Shown here: positions 8,283 to 17,129 of the stretch, one piece after another
How the letters are laid out: each line of letters opens with the position of its first letter
Position numbering within the stretch: the first letter of the stretch is position 1
NCBI GenBank assembly: GCA_965201155.1
Contig: OZ241752.1
Location: 2,356,001 to 2,420,000 of the forward strand
Reading direction: 5' to 3'
Length of the DNA: 64,000 bases
Origin: JANQOH01 sp965201155
GTDB lineage: Bacteria; Pseudomonadota; Alphaproteobacteria; UBA7887
Program-made: the position numbers and the translations under genes
Notes under the pieces: generated by a model
Databases searched by the model: none
Told to the model about the DNA's origin: nothing
Seen by the model: only the letters and a program-made list of their open reading frames with translations

Positions 8283-9020
8283 TCAAATGGCGTCGCCGAG
8301 ATAGTAGCGCCGGACGAGATCATTATCGCGCAGTGCGCTGGCATCCTCGCCTTCGAAAGAGATACGGCCGCCGACGATGACATAACCTCGATCCGCGATC
8401 CGCGAGGCTTGGTGAAAATTCTGTTCCGCCATCAGCACGGTCAGGCCGCGCGTCTCCTTCAACTCGCGGATCTTGTCCATCACCCGCGCGACGAAGATGG
8501 GCGCCAGCCCGACCGACGGTTCATCGACGATCAGGATGCGCGGCGACGCCATCAAGGCGCGGCCCAGCGCCAGCATCTGCTGCTCGCCGCCGCTCATGCT
8601 GCCGGCGCGCTGGCGGCGGCGTTCGCGCAATACCGGGAAGGTTTCGAGACACAGCGCCATATTGTCCTGCGTCCGCCGCCGCGCCTCACGGCGAAAAGCG
8701 CCGAGCATCAGGTTTTCCTCGACGGTCAGGTCGGGAAACAGGCGCCGCCCTTCGGGCGCGAGGACAATGCCATGTTCAACCACTTGCTCGGTCGGCAATC
8801 CCGTCAGGTCGATCTGCTCATCATTGATCACGGCCGTGACGCGGCCGGCGCGCGGCGGCACCAGACCCATGATACATTTGATCAATGTGCTCTTGCCGTT
8901 GCCATTGGCGCCGAGCAGTGCAACCGTCTCGCCGTCGCCTACCGTGATGGAAACGGAATCGAGAACCTGCGCAGCGCCATAGCCGGCGCTCACCCCTTTC
9001 ACTGTCAGACTATTCGCCAA
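8283..9020 (-). CDS. livF: branched-chain amino acid-type ABC transporter ATPase LivF
   Basis: ATP-binding subunit of a high-affinity branched-chain amino acid-type importer, on the cytosolic face. Walker A is GANGNGKST, the ABC signature SGGEQQM, Walker B RILIVDEPS with GLAP following. These are typical of LivF. A TTG at 9020, with GGAAAGAG just upstream, is the likely start and overlaps the livG stop by 11 bases. The frame is open to 9092, but that extension reads livG sequence. The transporter's substrate cannot be fixed: the family also carries amides, urea and aromatic compounds. Confidence 0.9.
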   Translation of the reverse strand: MANSLTVKGVSAGYGAAQVLDSVSITVGDGETVALLGANGNGKSTLIKCIMGLVPPRAGRVTAVINDEQIDLTGLPTEQVVEHGIVLAPEGRRLFPDLTVEENLMLGAFRREARRRTQDNMALCLETFPVLRERRRQRAGSMSGGEQQMLALGRALMASPRILIVDEPSVGLAPIFVARVMDKIRELKETRGLTVLMAEQNFHQASRIADRGYVIVGGRISFEGEDASALRDNDLVRRYYLGDAI

Positions 9021-9735
9021 GATATGCTCTTTCCACGCCGGGATGGCGGATAACCTCTTGCGGCGGCCCTTCGGTAATGAGCTGCCCGGCATCCAGCACC
9101 ACGATGCGTTCCGAAAAGCTCATCACCGCGCGCATGATATGCTCGATCATCAGGACTGCGATGCCTTCGCTGTTGAAGGCGCGCAAGATGCCCAGAATCT
9201 CGTCCACTTCCGAATGCGCGAGTCCGGCCATCACCTCATCGACGATCAGCAGCCGGGGACGCACAGCGAGTGCGCGCGCCAATTCGAGCTTGCGCATATC
9301 GACCTGGGTCAGCGACGCCGCGCTCTCATGCGCGCGTTCGGCGAGGCCCACCAGTTCGAGAACGCTTGCGGCGGCGCTTTCCACCCGGGCGCGGCCGCGC
9401 AATCCCGCCGCATATTCGAGCGGGACGGCGATATTCTGCAGGATCGTCATGCCGGTGAAAGGGCGCGGAATCTGAAAACTGCGGGCAATGCCCAACTGCG
9501 CCCGGCGGTACGCCGGCAAGCGGGTGATGGCGCGGGAATCAAACAGGATACGCCCGGCATCGGCGTTCAGTGCGCCGCTGACGCAATTGATCAACGTGGT
9601 CTTGCCCGAGCCGTTGGGGCCTATCAGACCCAGACGCTCCCCCTCCCGCAGAACCAGCGAGACATCATCCAGCGCCGTGAACCCGCCAAACCGGCGGGTT
9701 ACGCCCTCGACCACCAGCAGGGGCGTATCATTCAC
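9010..9735 (-). CDS. livG: branched-chain amino acid-type ABC transporter ATPase LivG
   Basis: Second ATPase of the Liv-type importer, about 241 residues. It shows Walker A GPNGSGKTTL, the family-specific SFQIPRPFTGMT block, and Walker B RLLIVDEVMAGL. The canonical LSGG-type signature is weak here: the helix reads ASLTQVDMRKLELARAL, so the usual serine-glycine-glycine is replaced by residues around TQVD. The chosen GTG start at 9735 overlaps the livM stop in a GTGA junction, indicating translational coupling. Confidence 0.88.
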   Translation of the reverse strand: MNDTPLLVVEGVTRRFGGFTALDDVSLVLREGERLGLIGPNGSGKTTLINCVSGALNADAGRILFDSRAITRLPAYRRAQLGIARSFQIPRPFTGMTILQNIAVPLEYAAGLRGRARVESAAASVLELVGLAERAHESAASLTQVDMRKLELARALAVRPRLLIVDEVMAGLAHSEVDEILGILRAFNSEGIAVLMIEHIMRAVMSFSERIVVLDAGQLITEGPPQEVIRHPGVERAYLGE

Positions 9736-10676
9736 CGCTGCCGCCCGCGAAGCAGCCGCCGCGCCAGGCCGACCAGGCCTTCCGGTGCGGCAATGACAAA
9801 GAAGATCAGCACCGCGCCGACGATCAACAGGTTCAGTTCGGATGAAATGGTGACGGTCGCCACCTGTTGCAGCGCGCCGATCAGCACCGCACCCACCACC
9901 GGGCCCAGCCATGTCGCCGTGCCGCCGATCATCGGCATGGCAACGCTGTTGACGGCATATTCAAGATTGAATGCCGAAGGCGGATCGACATAGGAGGTAT
10001 AGTAGACCAGCGGTGCACCGGCCAACCCCATCAAGGCGCCGCTCAGCGTGGTAGAAATCAATTTGAGGCGCAGGGTGGGCACGCCGGCGCTTTCCGCCGC
10101 CTGCTCGTCGTCGCGGACCGCCGCCAGACCGCGGCCAAGGCGGGAAGTCTCGATCGCCCGCGCCACACACACGGACAATACCGCAAGCACCAGCATGAGC
10201 CAGAACAGATAGGTGACATAGCTGGTAAAGAACGGTGCTTCCCGGGGGCGGATGACGAACGCGCCGGCTGCGCCGCCGACATAATCCCAGTTGGCCATCA
10301 CGGTTTCGAGCACAATGGCGAGCGCCAGTGTCGCAATGGCGAAATACACACCGCGCAGGCGCAAGGTGAGATACCCGGTCGCCAGGCCCAGCAGGCCGCA
10401 GGTCACTGCGGCGGCAGGCAGCAGCGCCAGCAGCGGCCAGTCCGTCAGCTTGTGGAGCGCAATGACGGTGTAGGCGCCGGCGGCGAAAAAGCCGGCGCTG
10501 CCGAAATTCACATAGCCGGTGTATCCGCCGAGGATATTCCACGCGGTCGCCAGCACGATATATTGCAGGATCACATAACCGGCGAAGAAATAGTACTCGT
10601 TGCCGATGATATGGGTGGCGGCGTAACCGAGCAGGATGACGGCTGCGGCGCCGCCGTAGAACACGGTATCACGCAA
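9732..10676 (-). CDS. livM: branched-chain amino acid-type ABC transporter permease LivM
   Basis: A membrane permease of about 314 residues with many hydrophobic helices. It has the family segment WNILGGYTGYVNFGSAGFFAAGAY and the cytoplasmic EAA-like region RDDEQAAESAGV. No ATG fits the start: TTG codons at 10676 (just after the livH stop) and 10721 (inside livH) are both possible. The former is listed, but the start is uncertain. It forms the translocation pore with LivH, which in this sequence is frameshifted. Confidence 0.87.
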   Translation of the reverse strand: MRDTVFYGGAAAVILLGYAATHIIGNEYYFFAGYVILQYIVLATAWNILGGYTGYVNFGSAGFFAAGAYTVIALHKLTDWPLLALLPAAAVTCGLLGLATGYLTLRLRGVYFAIATLALAIVLETVMANWDYVGGAAGAFVIRPREAPFFTSYVTYLFWLMLVLAVLSVCVARAIETSRLGRGLAAVRDDEQAAESAGVPTLRLKLISTTLSGALMGLAGAPLVYYTSYVDPPSAFNLEYAVNSVAMPMIGGTATWLGPVVGAVLIGALQQVATVTISSELNLLIVGAVLIFFVIAAPEGLVGLARRLLRGRQR

Positions 10677-10680
10677 GGGT

Positions 10681-11546
10681 TCAGCGCCCGAACAGGCCGG
10701 CCGGGCGAACCGCCAGCGCAAACAGCAGGAAGCCGAACGCCACCGCAGGCGCCCAGGAAGGGCCGGACAGGGTGGCGGTCAGACTTTCGACAACGCCCAG
10801 CATCAGCGCCGCCGCGACGGTGCCGCCGAGGCTTCCCATGCCGCCAAGCACGACGATCGCGAATATGCGGCCTATATAAAGGCGGCCCATGGCCGGCTCC
10901 ACCGGGCCGATGATGATCAGCAGCGCGCCGGCCAGGCCGGCGGTAGCGATGCCGAGGCCGAATGCCAGACGCCGGATGCGCACCGGATCGGCAGCCGCCA
11001 GACGCAAAGCGAGCGCATCCTGGGCCACCGCGCGGATGGCCCGTCCGAGAAAACTGCGCGAGAGGAACAGATACAACCCGGCCGCCATCGCCACCGACAC
11101 TAGAAACGGAATCAGCATGCGCAAGGGCAGGGCCAGCGTACCGAGATGGATCGTCTGGCCGATATAGTCGGCATTGACGAGGCGGTAGTCGACGCCGAAT
11201 TCGAGTATCAGGCCGACCTCGATGATGAACATGAGGCCAAAGAAAAACGCAAGACCGCGCAGTGACTCATCTTCGCGTCTTTCAAAACTCCAATTGTAGA
11301 TACTGTAAACTGCCATGCCCACAACAAAGAACAGGGGCATGAGCAGTATCCCGGCCAGGACCGGATCGATGCCCCAGGCGCCGTTGCAGGCAAAGGTGAG
11401 ATAGGCGCCGAGCACGATGAACGCGGGTGAGCGATATTGACGATATTCAGATAGCCGAACACCAGCGTCAGGCCGATGGTCACCGCAGCATAGAACCCGC
11501 CGAGAAGGATTCCCGCGACCACCGCGTTCAACAGGAGTTCTGCCAC
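10681..11546 (-). pseudogene. livH: branched-chain amino acid-type permease LivH, frameshifted
   Basis: The N-terminal part, read from the ATG at 11546, gives a normal LivH start (LLGGFYAAVTIGLTLVFGYLNIVNIAHP). The sequence then leaves frame near 11424. The remainder continues in another frame as FIVLGAYLTFACN and onward to a normal C-terminus at 10681. Inserting a single base at the junction would restore an uninterrupted LivH of about 288 residues. Total span (866 bases) is one short of a multiple of three. The rest of the operon looks intact. This may be a real single-base deletion, programmed frameshifting, or an assembly or sequencing error; an error is the simplest reading. Confidence 0.85.
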
Positions 11547-11591
11547 GCTGCCCCCTCCGGGCCGCTATATTGTGCGGCGCCGTCGGCGCGC

Positions 11592-12857
11592 CTACCGTGC
11601 TGTGTTGAACGGCGCGATGAGCTCGCCCGACTGCCAGGCCTCCGGTGTCAGGACGACGCGCGTCCCGGCCTTGCTGAAGGTGTCGAGCCGGTTATCGGTG
11701 ATACCCTGGTACTGCACCATCAGGATTCGCGACCGCGCCCATTCGCCATTGCGTCCGAAGCGCACGTCGCCTACCACCGTTTCGAATTCGTTGGAGCGGA
11801 TGTAATCCGCCAGCGCGCCCTGGTCGAGGCTGCCTGCGGCGGCCACTGCCTCGCCGAGAATTTGCATGTAGGCATACGCAAAGGGCGGCAGGTAATAACC
11901 CAGCGGATCGACGCCGGCATCGTCGGCCACGGCCTGATACTTGGCGAGAAACGCTTCGATTCCGGGAAATTGCAGTGTCGGCTCCGGCACCCAGAAGTCA
12001 TAATTGACGATACCGTTGAGCTGCGGCCCCAGAGCCTCCATGAGACTGGCATATTGCAGCCCCACCATGCCGCCCCCGAGCATCGCCACATCCAGGCCGA
12101 TTTCGCTGAGCGTGCGTACAATGCCCGCGGAGTCCGGGGGATAGGATGCGACATAGACGATATCCGGATCGGCGGCTGCGATAGCGCGGATCACGGGTGT
12201 GAAATCGACCGTGTTTGGCGGGTAGGAGCGGTCGTACACCACTTCCATTCCCGCTGCCTCGGCATTGATGCGGGCGCCGATCATGGCATTGCGCGGAAAC
12301 TCCGCGTCGGCGCCGACAAGCGCCACGGTGCGCGGCTGGGGATCGAGTGTGGCGGCGAGGTCGAAAAACCCGCGCGACCAGTTCAGCCGCGGCTCCTCGC
12401 CAGCAGGGAGAATCTGGAAATAGCGGTCATATTCGAATTCCTCGTTGGTCGCGAGGCCGAACAGCGACATGAACACCATGTTGTAGTTCATGGCGATGGG
12501 AATCGCCGGTGCGATGGTTGTCGACCCGTAGCCGGAAACAATGAGGTCCACGCGATCGACATTGATCAGCTTGGTATAGATCCCCGGCACCTTGGAGGGG
12601 TTGGTCTGGTCGTCGTAATAGATCAGTTCCACGGGCCGCCCGAGCAGGCCGCCGGCGGCGTTGACTTCGTCGGCCCAGATCTGGATGGCGATCAGTGCCG
12701 CCTTGCCGGCGCCGGCCAGCGCGCCGGTCAGTGCGATCCCGAAACCGATCTTGATCGGGTCCTCGGCACGCGCCTCGGAAACGGTGTGCACCGACACCGC
12801 GGCAACGGACGCCGCCACGAGGACGGCGCCGAAAAGACTTCTCACTCGGCGAAACAT
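11592..12857 (-). CDS. livK: branched-chain amino acid-type ABC transporter substrate-binding protein
   Basis: A periplasmic binding protein of about 421 residues with an N-terminal signal peptide (MFRRVRSLFGAVLVAASV to SEARAED). It has the type I periplasmic fold markers PIKIGFGIALTGALAGAGK, VNAAGGLLGRPVELIYYDDQ and VSGYGSTTIAPAIPIA. The ATG at 12857 follows GGGAAGCC; the frame extends upstream but without homology. It is the first gene of livK-livH-livM-livG-livF, and cobA-cobB follow. The ligand is unknown, as this family binds amino acids, amides, aromatic acids and more. Confidence 0.9.
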   Translation of the reverse strand: MFRRVRSLFGAVLVAASVAAVSVHTVSEARAEDPIKIGFGIALTGALAGAGKAALIAIQIWADEVNAAGGLLGRPVELIYYDDQTNPSKVPGIYTKLINVDRVDLIVSGYGSTTIAPAIPIAMNYNMVFMSLFGLATNEEFEYDRYFQILPAGEEPRLNWSRGFFDLAATLDPQPRTVALVGADAEFPRNAMIGARINAEAAGMEVVYDRSYPPNTVDFTPVIRAIAAADPDIVYVASYPPDSAGIVRTLSEIGLDVAMLGGGMVGLQYASLMEALGPQLNGIVNYDFWVPEPTLQFPGIEAFLAKYQAVADDAGVDPLGYYLPPFAYAYMQILGEAVAAAGSLDQGALADYIRSNEFETVVGDVRFGRNGEWARSRILMVQYQGITDNRLDTFSKAGTRVVLTPEAWQSGELIAPFNTAR

Positions 12858-12967
12858 GGGCGGCTTCCCTTTCGTTTCCGTCAGCGCGTACTTGTCAATA
12901 CTGGCCTTGAAGGAAGCGGCGGCCCGGCCCGCAACGGGCCGGGCCGCCGGGCGTCGAATGGCGCGGT

Positions 12968-14107
12968 TCAGGTGATGTGCGCGCCGCGTGTCTCGACATA
13001 CACCGCGTAGAGCGACTGACTGCCCGTCATGAACAGGCGATTGCGCTTGGTGCCGCCGAAGCACACGTTCGAGCAGATTTCAGGCAAGCGAATCTGTCCG
13101 ATCCGGTCACCGTTCGGCGCGAAAATATGCACGCCGTCATAACCGTCGCCGACCCAGCCGGCCGAGGCCCACACATTGCCATCCTCGTCGCAGCGAATAC
13201 CGTCGGCAAACCCTGTCCGGCCGTCCAGTTCCATGGAGGTGAATTCGCGCTCATTGGTCAGCGAATCCCCGTCCACATCCCAGGCCCAGATGTTGGGCGA
13301 CGCCTCCGCATAATGGGAAGCGCCCGTATCCGCGACATACAGGGTCTTGTAGTCGTGCGAGAAGCACAGTCCGTTGGGCTTGAACGGCGTGTCGGTCACC
13401 TTGCTGACAGCGCCGGTCTGGGCGTCGATGCGATACACCGCTTCCTTGCGCAGCGGCTGCGGAGAACCGGTGTCGAGCCGGTGGCCCTCATAATTCATCA
13501 GCGACCCGTAGCCGGGATCGGTGAACCAGATGGAACCGTCGTCCGGGTGCACCACGGCATCGTTGGGAGCGTTGAATTCGCCGCCCTCGAAACTGTCGGC
13601 CAGCACTGTGACCGAGCCGTCATATTCATAGCGGACAACACGCCGGTTGCCGTGTTCGCAAGCGATCTGCCGGCCCCGGAAATCGAACGTGTTGCCGTTG
13701 GAGTTGCCTGACGGATAGCGGAACTGCCGGGAGACATGGCCGTCTTCCTCGATCCACCGCAATTGCTCGTTCGACGGAATGTCGCTCCACAACAGATAGC
13801 GTCCGACGCCGTTCCAGGCCGGGCCTTCAGCCCAGAAGGTACCGCGATACAACCGCAGGATCGGCGTGTTTCCGAGCTTGTATTTGAAACGCTTGTCGAG
13901 CGGCACGACATCCGGTTCGGGATAGCGCACCGGCTCGGCATCGGGACCGAAATTACGGGCGAACGCCTCACCCGACATCGCGGTGACACCGGCTACGGCT
14001 GTTGCTGCGGCAAGAAACGAGCGGCGGCTCATACGCTCCGGCGCATCGGCGCGGCGTTCCACCGGCTTCGCCAGATCGACAAATTCATATGCAATCGGTG
14101 TTGGCAT
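12968..14107 (-). CDS. Tat-exported SMP-30/gluconolactonase-family protein
   Basis: A 379-residue beta-propeller of the SMP-30/gluconolaconase/LRE family. The N-terminal half of the leader carries MSRRSFLAAATAVAGVTA, a twin-arginine signal, so the protein acts in the periplasm. Propeller features include FWAEGPAWNG (metal-site glutamate), NAPNDAVVHPDDGSIWFTDPGYG and KPNGLCFSHDYKTLYVADTG with NGL and DTG metal-binding segments. The ATG at 14107 has AGGGAGGA upstream. It probably hydrolyses a sugar lactone or related ester. It lies 110 bases upstream of livK in the same direction, so a substrate link to that importer is possible but unproven. Confidence 0.88.
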   Translation of the reverse strand: MPTPIAYEFVDLAKPVERRADAPERMSRRSFLAAATAVAGVTAMSGEAFARNFGPDAEPVRYPEPDVVPLDKRFKYKLGNTPILRLYRGTFWAEGPAWNGVGRYLLWSDIPSNEQLRWIEEDGHVSRQFRYPSGNSNGNTFDFRGRQIACEHGNRRVVRYEYDGSVTVLADSFEGGEFNAPNDAVVHPDDGSIWFTDPGYGSLMNYEGHRLDTGSPQPLRKEAVYRIDAQTGAVSKVTDTPFKPNGLCFSHDYKTLYVADTGASHYAEASPNIWAWDVDGDSLTNEREFTSMELDGRTGFADGIRCDEDGNVWASAGWVGDGYDGVHIFAPNGDRIGQIRLPEICSNVCFGGTKRNRLFMTGSQSLYAVYVETRGAHIT

Positions 14108-14280
14108 GCGGAAATCCTCCCTGTTGCCCGTTGCCGACATAGGGCCTTCCCTGCGGCTCGCAGGACGCAAAGCGCCTGTAACCCTCCCTAGCGCAAGTGC
14201 AGGTAAAGCACAGGCGCGATGCTAGCATTCCCCACCCGGTGCAACAAGACGCGCCGCCGTTCCCGCGGCCGCACAGCGCC

Positions 14281-15366
14281 TCAAATCATGCGGCTCTGCA
14301 TGAAGCCCAGTGTCGAGAGGGGGGCAATTTCCAGCGAACGGCGCCGAAACTGTGTCCAGCTTTCGTAAATACGCCGGTTGATGTCTGCACCGCTGCCGGC
14401 TTCGGCATTCACATCCTGGCTGACCTCGAACCAGCGCTGCAGGACGTCATCAGGCAAACGCTCGAAATTCACGCCGTATGTCGCTGTCAATTCTTCTTTG
14501 GCGATGGCGTTCTTGGTGGTGAACTCGCTCAGCAGCAGCGAATTTTCCACCTCTGCCGCCGCCTGCACGATTTGCTGCAGATCCTTCGGCAAGTCGTCAT
14601 AGCGCTCCCGATTTACGACCAGCGACTGCGCGGCGCCCGGTTCGTGCACGCCGGGGCCGTAGCAATATTTCGCGATCTTGTGGAAGCCGAATGCCAGGTC
14701 CATCCACGGCCCGCCCCATTCCGCCGCGTCGATCACGCCGGATTGGAGCGCCGGCATCACTTCGCCGCCGGGCAGATTGACCGTCGTTGCACCCAGCCGA
14801 CTCAACACTTCCGATTGCAGCCCCGCCATACGGATCTTGAGCCCCTGCAGGTCGGCCAGCGACTGCAGCGGGTTGCGGAACCAGCCGACCATCTGCATTC
14901 CGGCATTGCCGGCGAGCCAGGCGCGCAAGCCGAACTCCGCATACAGTTCGTCCCACAATTCCTGACCGCCGCCGAAATTGACCCAGCCCATATGCTCCCA
15001 CGGCGTCAGTCCGCCCGGAACCGAACAGAAAAACGCGCACGCCTTCTGTTTCGCAATCCAGTAATAGGGCGCGTCATGCCCCATATCGGCCTTGCCCTCG
15101 CGAATGGCGTCGAACATCTCGAACGCGGGAACGAATTCTCCTGCGGCGAACAGTTTCACGGTCATCCGCCCGTCCGACATGGCGGAAATGCGGTCGGCAA
15201 TGCGCTGCGCCGCAGTGCCGACGCCAGGGAAGTTCTTTGGCCAAGTTGTCAGCATGCGCCACCGCACCCGGCCTTGCGCAATGGCCGGGGCCGGAAACGC
15301 AGCAGCGGCGGGCGCGGCCGCCGCACCGGCCAGAAATGCCCGGCGCGTGTTCTTTTTCTCGTCCAT
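14281..15366 (-). CDS. TRAP transporter solute receptor (DctP/TakP type)
   Basis: A 361-residue periplasmic receptor with a twin-arginine leader (NTRRAFLAGAAAAPAAAAFPAPAIAQ). Conserved segments include WRMLTTWPKNFPGVGTAAQRIAD, DMGHDAPYYWIAKQKA, LKIRMAGLQSEVLSRLGAT and VIDAAEWGGPWMDLAFG. The WGGP block resembles TakP-type receptors for alpha-keto acids. No TRAP small or large permease gene (DctQ, DctM) lies in the window, so this receptor is an orphan here and its permeases are presumably elsewhere. A small cytochrome c gene precedes it by 14 bases in the same direction. Confidence 0.9.
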   Translation of the reverse strand: MDEKKNTRRAFLAGAAAAPAAAAFPAPAIAQGRVRWRMLTTWPKNFPGVGTAAQRIADRISAMSDGRMTVKLFAAGEFVPAFEMFDAIREGKADMGHDAPYYWIAKQKACAFFCSVPGGLTPWEHMGWVNFGGGQELWDELYAEFGLRAWLAGNAGMQMVGWFRNPLQSLADLQGLKIRMAGLQSEVLSRLGATTVNLPGGEVMPALQSGVIDAAEWGGPWMDLAFGFHKIAKYCYGPGVHEPGAAQSLVVNRERYDDLPKDLQQIVQAAAEVENSLLLSEFTTKNAIAKEELTATYGVNFERLPDDVLQRWFEVSQDVNAEAGSGADINRRIYESWTQFRRRSLEIAPLSTLGFMQSRMI

Positions 15367-15380
15367 GGGTCTTACTCCCC

Positions 15381-15725
15381 CTATTCCATCCGCAATGTGG
15401 CGATAAAGGCGAGAACATCACCGATTTCGCCGCGGGAAATCTGCTTTCCGCCCGGCCAGTGCGGCTTTTTCAACGCCGATTTGATGGTCTCGGCGTCGTA
15501 GGTCGTGTCATCGGTCGCCAACTCCATGAAGGACGGCCCCAGCCGCGCCCCGCGATAATAGTCCGGTACTTCATGGCAGCCTGCGCAGCGCTCGACCACC
15601 AGTTCGCGTCCGCGCGCCGGGTCGCCGGCGCTGAACGCCGAAGCGGACGGTGCCGCGACACACAGCGCGCCGAGAACGGCGCCCGCATATATCAGGGAAC
15701 CTTTCTTCACGATCGTTTCTCCCAC
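15381..15725 (-). CDS. small c-type cytochrome
   Basis: A 114-residue exported monohaem cytochrome c. A signal peptide runs to APSASA, followed by GDPARGRELVVERCAGCHEV with the CxxCH haem-binding motif. A distal-ligand methionine candidate is the SFMELA segment. The C-terminal IGDVLAFIATLR helix is typical of class I cytochromes c. It sits just upstream of the TRAP receptor gene; an electron-transfer partner cannot be identified from context, although lutABC lies nearby upstream. Confidence 0.88.
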   Translation of the reverse strand: MGETIVKKGSLIYAGAVLGALCVAAPSASAFSAGDPARGRELVVERCAGCHEVPDYYRGARLGPSFMELATDDTTYDAETIKSALKKPHWPGGKQISRGEIGDVLAFIATLRME

Positions 15726-15865
15726 CCTGCCAAAATCATGCTGCCTCTATAGCAGCGTTGCCGCACCATTGCAGGGCAAATCCGGCACGCGCCGCAACGC
15801 GCTGCCCAACCGGAAGGGAACAGTCGATGTGCGGGGGGAAACGGAAGAATGTCCCGCCGGACGGA

Positions 15866-16477
15866 TCAATACCGCGCTTTGCGCAACAACACATAGAATG
15901 CGCCGCCGCCGCCATGGCGCTGGCGGGCAGGCGCCGTCGCGAGAACCCGTGCGGCATTTGGCGGCTCCGACAGCCAGCGCGGCGCCATGCGCCGCAACAC
16001 TCCGGTCTCGCCGCCGATAACGCCCTTGCCGGTGATCACCAGCACGCATCGCCGACCTTCCGCCTGCGCCCGCGCCAGCGTGCGCGTCAGCGTGCGGTGC
16101 GCCTCAGCCTGGGTCATTCCGTGCAGGTCAAGCCGCAAGTCGATCCGGATCAATCCGCGGCTCAGCCGCTGTGCTGTCCGCTTGTCTGTGCCTCCGGCGG
16201 GCGGCGCGGCAGATGGTACGTGCGCCTCGCGGCGTTCCGGCGCCGCGGCGTTCGTTTCCGCGTTGGGTGCGGCGGGGGGCGGCAAGCGGCCCCGCAACGG
16301 CTGGTCCCGGGCCGTCGCGCGCCGCCACAGGTCAAGGTCTTCGTCGGTCAGGACCGGGTTGTCATCGGCGTCGGCCAGCGGCACCGGCTCGCCTGCGGAG
16401 ACGGCGCGTTCCCACAAGGCGCGTTCATCGTCGGCAAGAACCCGCCGCCCCCGGTCCTTCCTAGAGGTCATCGACAA
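15866..16477 (-). CDS. Smr-domain protein
   Basis: A 203-residue protein. The N-terminal half is low-complexity and proline/alanine-rich after a conserved DRGRRVLADDERALWERA stretch seen in alphaproteobacterial Smr proteins. The C-terminal half is an Smr domain with IDLRLDLHGMTQAEAHRTL and VLVITGKG, the DLHG and TGKG motifs associated with endonuclease activity. The overlap with the end of lutC (16461) is 17 bases, so translation may be coupled. Its role, whether RNA/DNA nicking or ribosome rescue, is unknown. Confidence 0.86.
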   Translation of the reverse strand: MSMTSRKDRGRRVLADDERALWERAVSAGEPVPLADADDNPVLTDEDLDLWRRATARDQPLRGRLPPPAAPNAETNAAAPERREAHVPSAAPPAGGTDKRTAQRLSRGLIRIDLRLDLHGMTQAEAHRTLTRTLARAQAEGRRCVLVITGKGVIGGETGVLRRMAPRWLSEPPNAARVLATAPARQRHGGGGAFYVLLRKARY

Positions 16478-17129
16478 GGATCAGATGCAGTCGCCGCGGA
16501 CCATGCGCGCCGAGTTCGATCTTGAGGCCGATATCGCCGGTGCGGGAGGGGCCGGTCACATAAGTCAGCGTCCGCGGCAGCCCCGCTTCGCGCACTACCT
16601 GCCAGACATCCTCCAACGCGCTATACACGCGCGAGGCCGGAATCACCACCAATTGCGTTTCCGGGACGAAACTGGACAAATGCGGGGTATCTACATCGCC
16701 GGCCATCACGACCGACCCCGTTTCGGCGATCGCCGCACAGGCGTGCGACAGCCCCACCAGATCCTGCTCGCCATGTGCGCCGCGCCGTACTTCCAGCGCC
16801 GGGCGGCGGTCCCACGGCACATGGTCGAACAGCGGATCGGGCGCGGCGAGGATAGACGCCGGCAGGTTGCGCCCGGCGAGATAGTCTGCGACGGCCGCGG
16901 GCAGCGCTTCAAGGTCGCGAATGCGCGCCACGGTTGCGCTCACCGCTTCCGCCTGCGTCTGAAACAGGTCGAGTCGGGACGCGGCTTCTACCTGTCCGCG
17001 CGCAGGCACCAACTGGCTGTTGTTGCCGGCCATGCGCGCATCGAGGCGCTGCGCCGTTGCCGCATCGAGCCGTCCCCTGCCGAGATTGTCGCGGACTGCC
17101 CGCAATATGCTGTCCCGCGCCCCGCTCAT
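16461..17129 (-). CDS. lutC: LutC-type lactate utilization protein (LUD domain)
   Basis: A 222-residue LUD-domain protein, third subunit of the LutABC iron-sulfur L-lactate oxidation complex. Conserved LUD segments include AAIAETGSVVMAGD, LSSFVPETQLVVI and TYVTGPSRTGDIGLKIELGAHGPRRLHLILVDD. The ATG at 17129 overlaps the lutB stop in an ATGA junction. The frame upstream of it is unrelated to the family. LutABC converts L-lactate to pyruvate in the cytosol in characterised bacteria; a related role here is assumed from the complete gene set. Confidence 0.92.
   Translation of the reverse strand: MSGARDSILRAVRDNLGRGRLDAATAQRLDARMAGNNSQLVPARGQVEAASRLDLFQTQAEAVSATVARIRDLEALPAAVADYLAGRNLPASILAAPDPLFDHVPWDRRPALEVRRGAHGEQDLVGLSHACAAIAETGSVVMAGDVDTPHLSSFVPETQLVVIPASRVYSALEDVWQVVREAGLPRTLTYVTGPSRTGDIGLKIELGAHGPRRLHLILVDDL

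Noticed and set aside
7238..9993. Several plus-strand open frames across cobA and livFG
   Set aside because: They lie opposite well-identified genes and carry no recognisable motifs.
11427..13010. 527-codon plus-strand open frame
   Set aside because: It is antisense to the substrate-binding protein gene, which has a signal peptide and family motifs.
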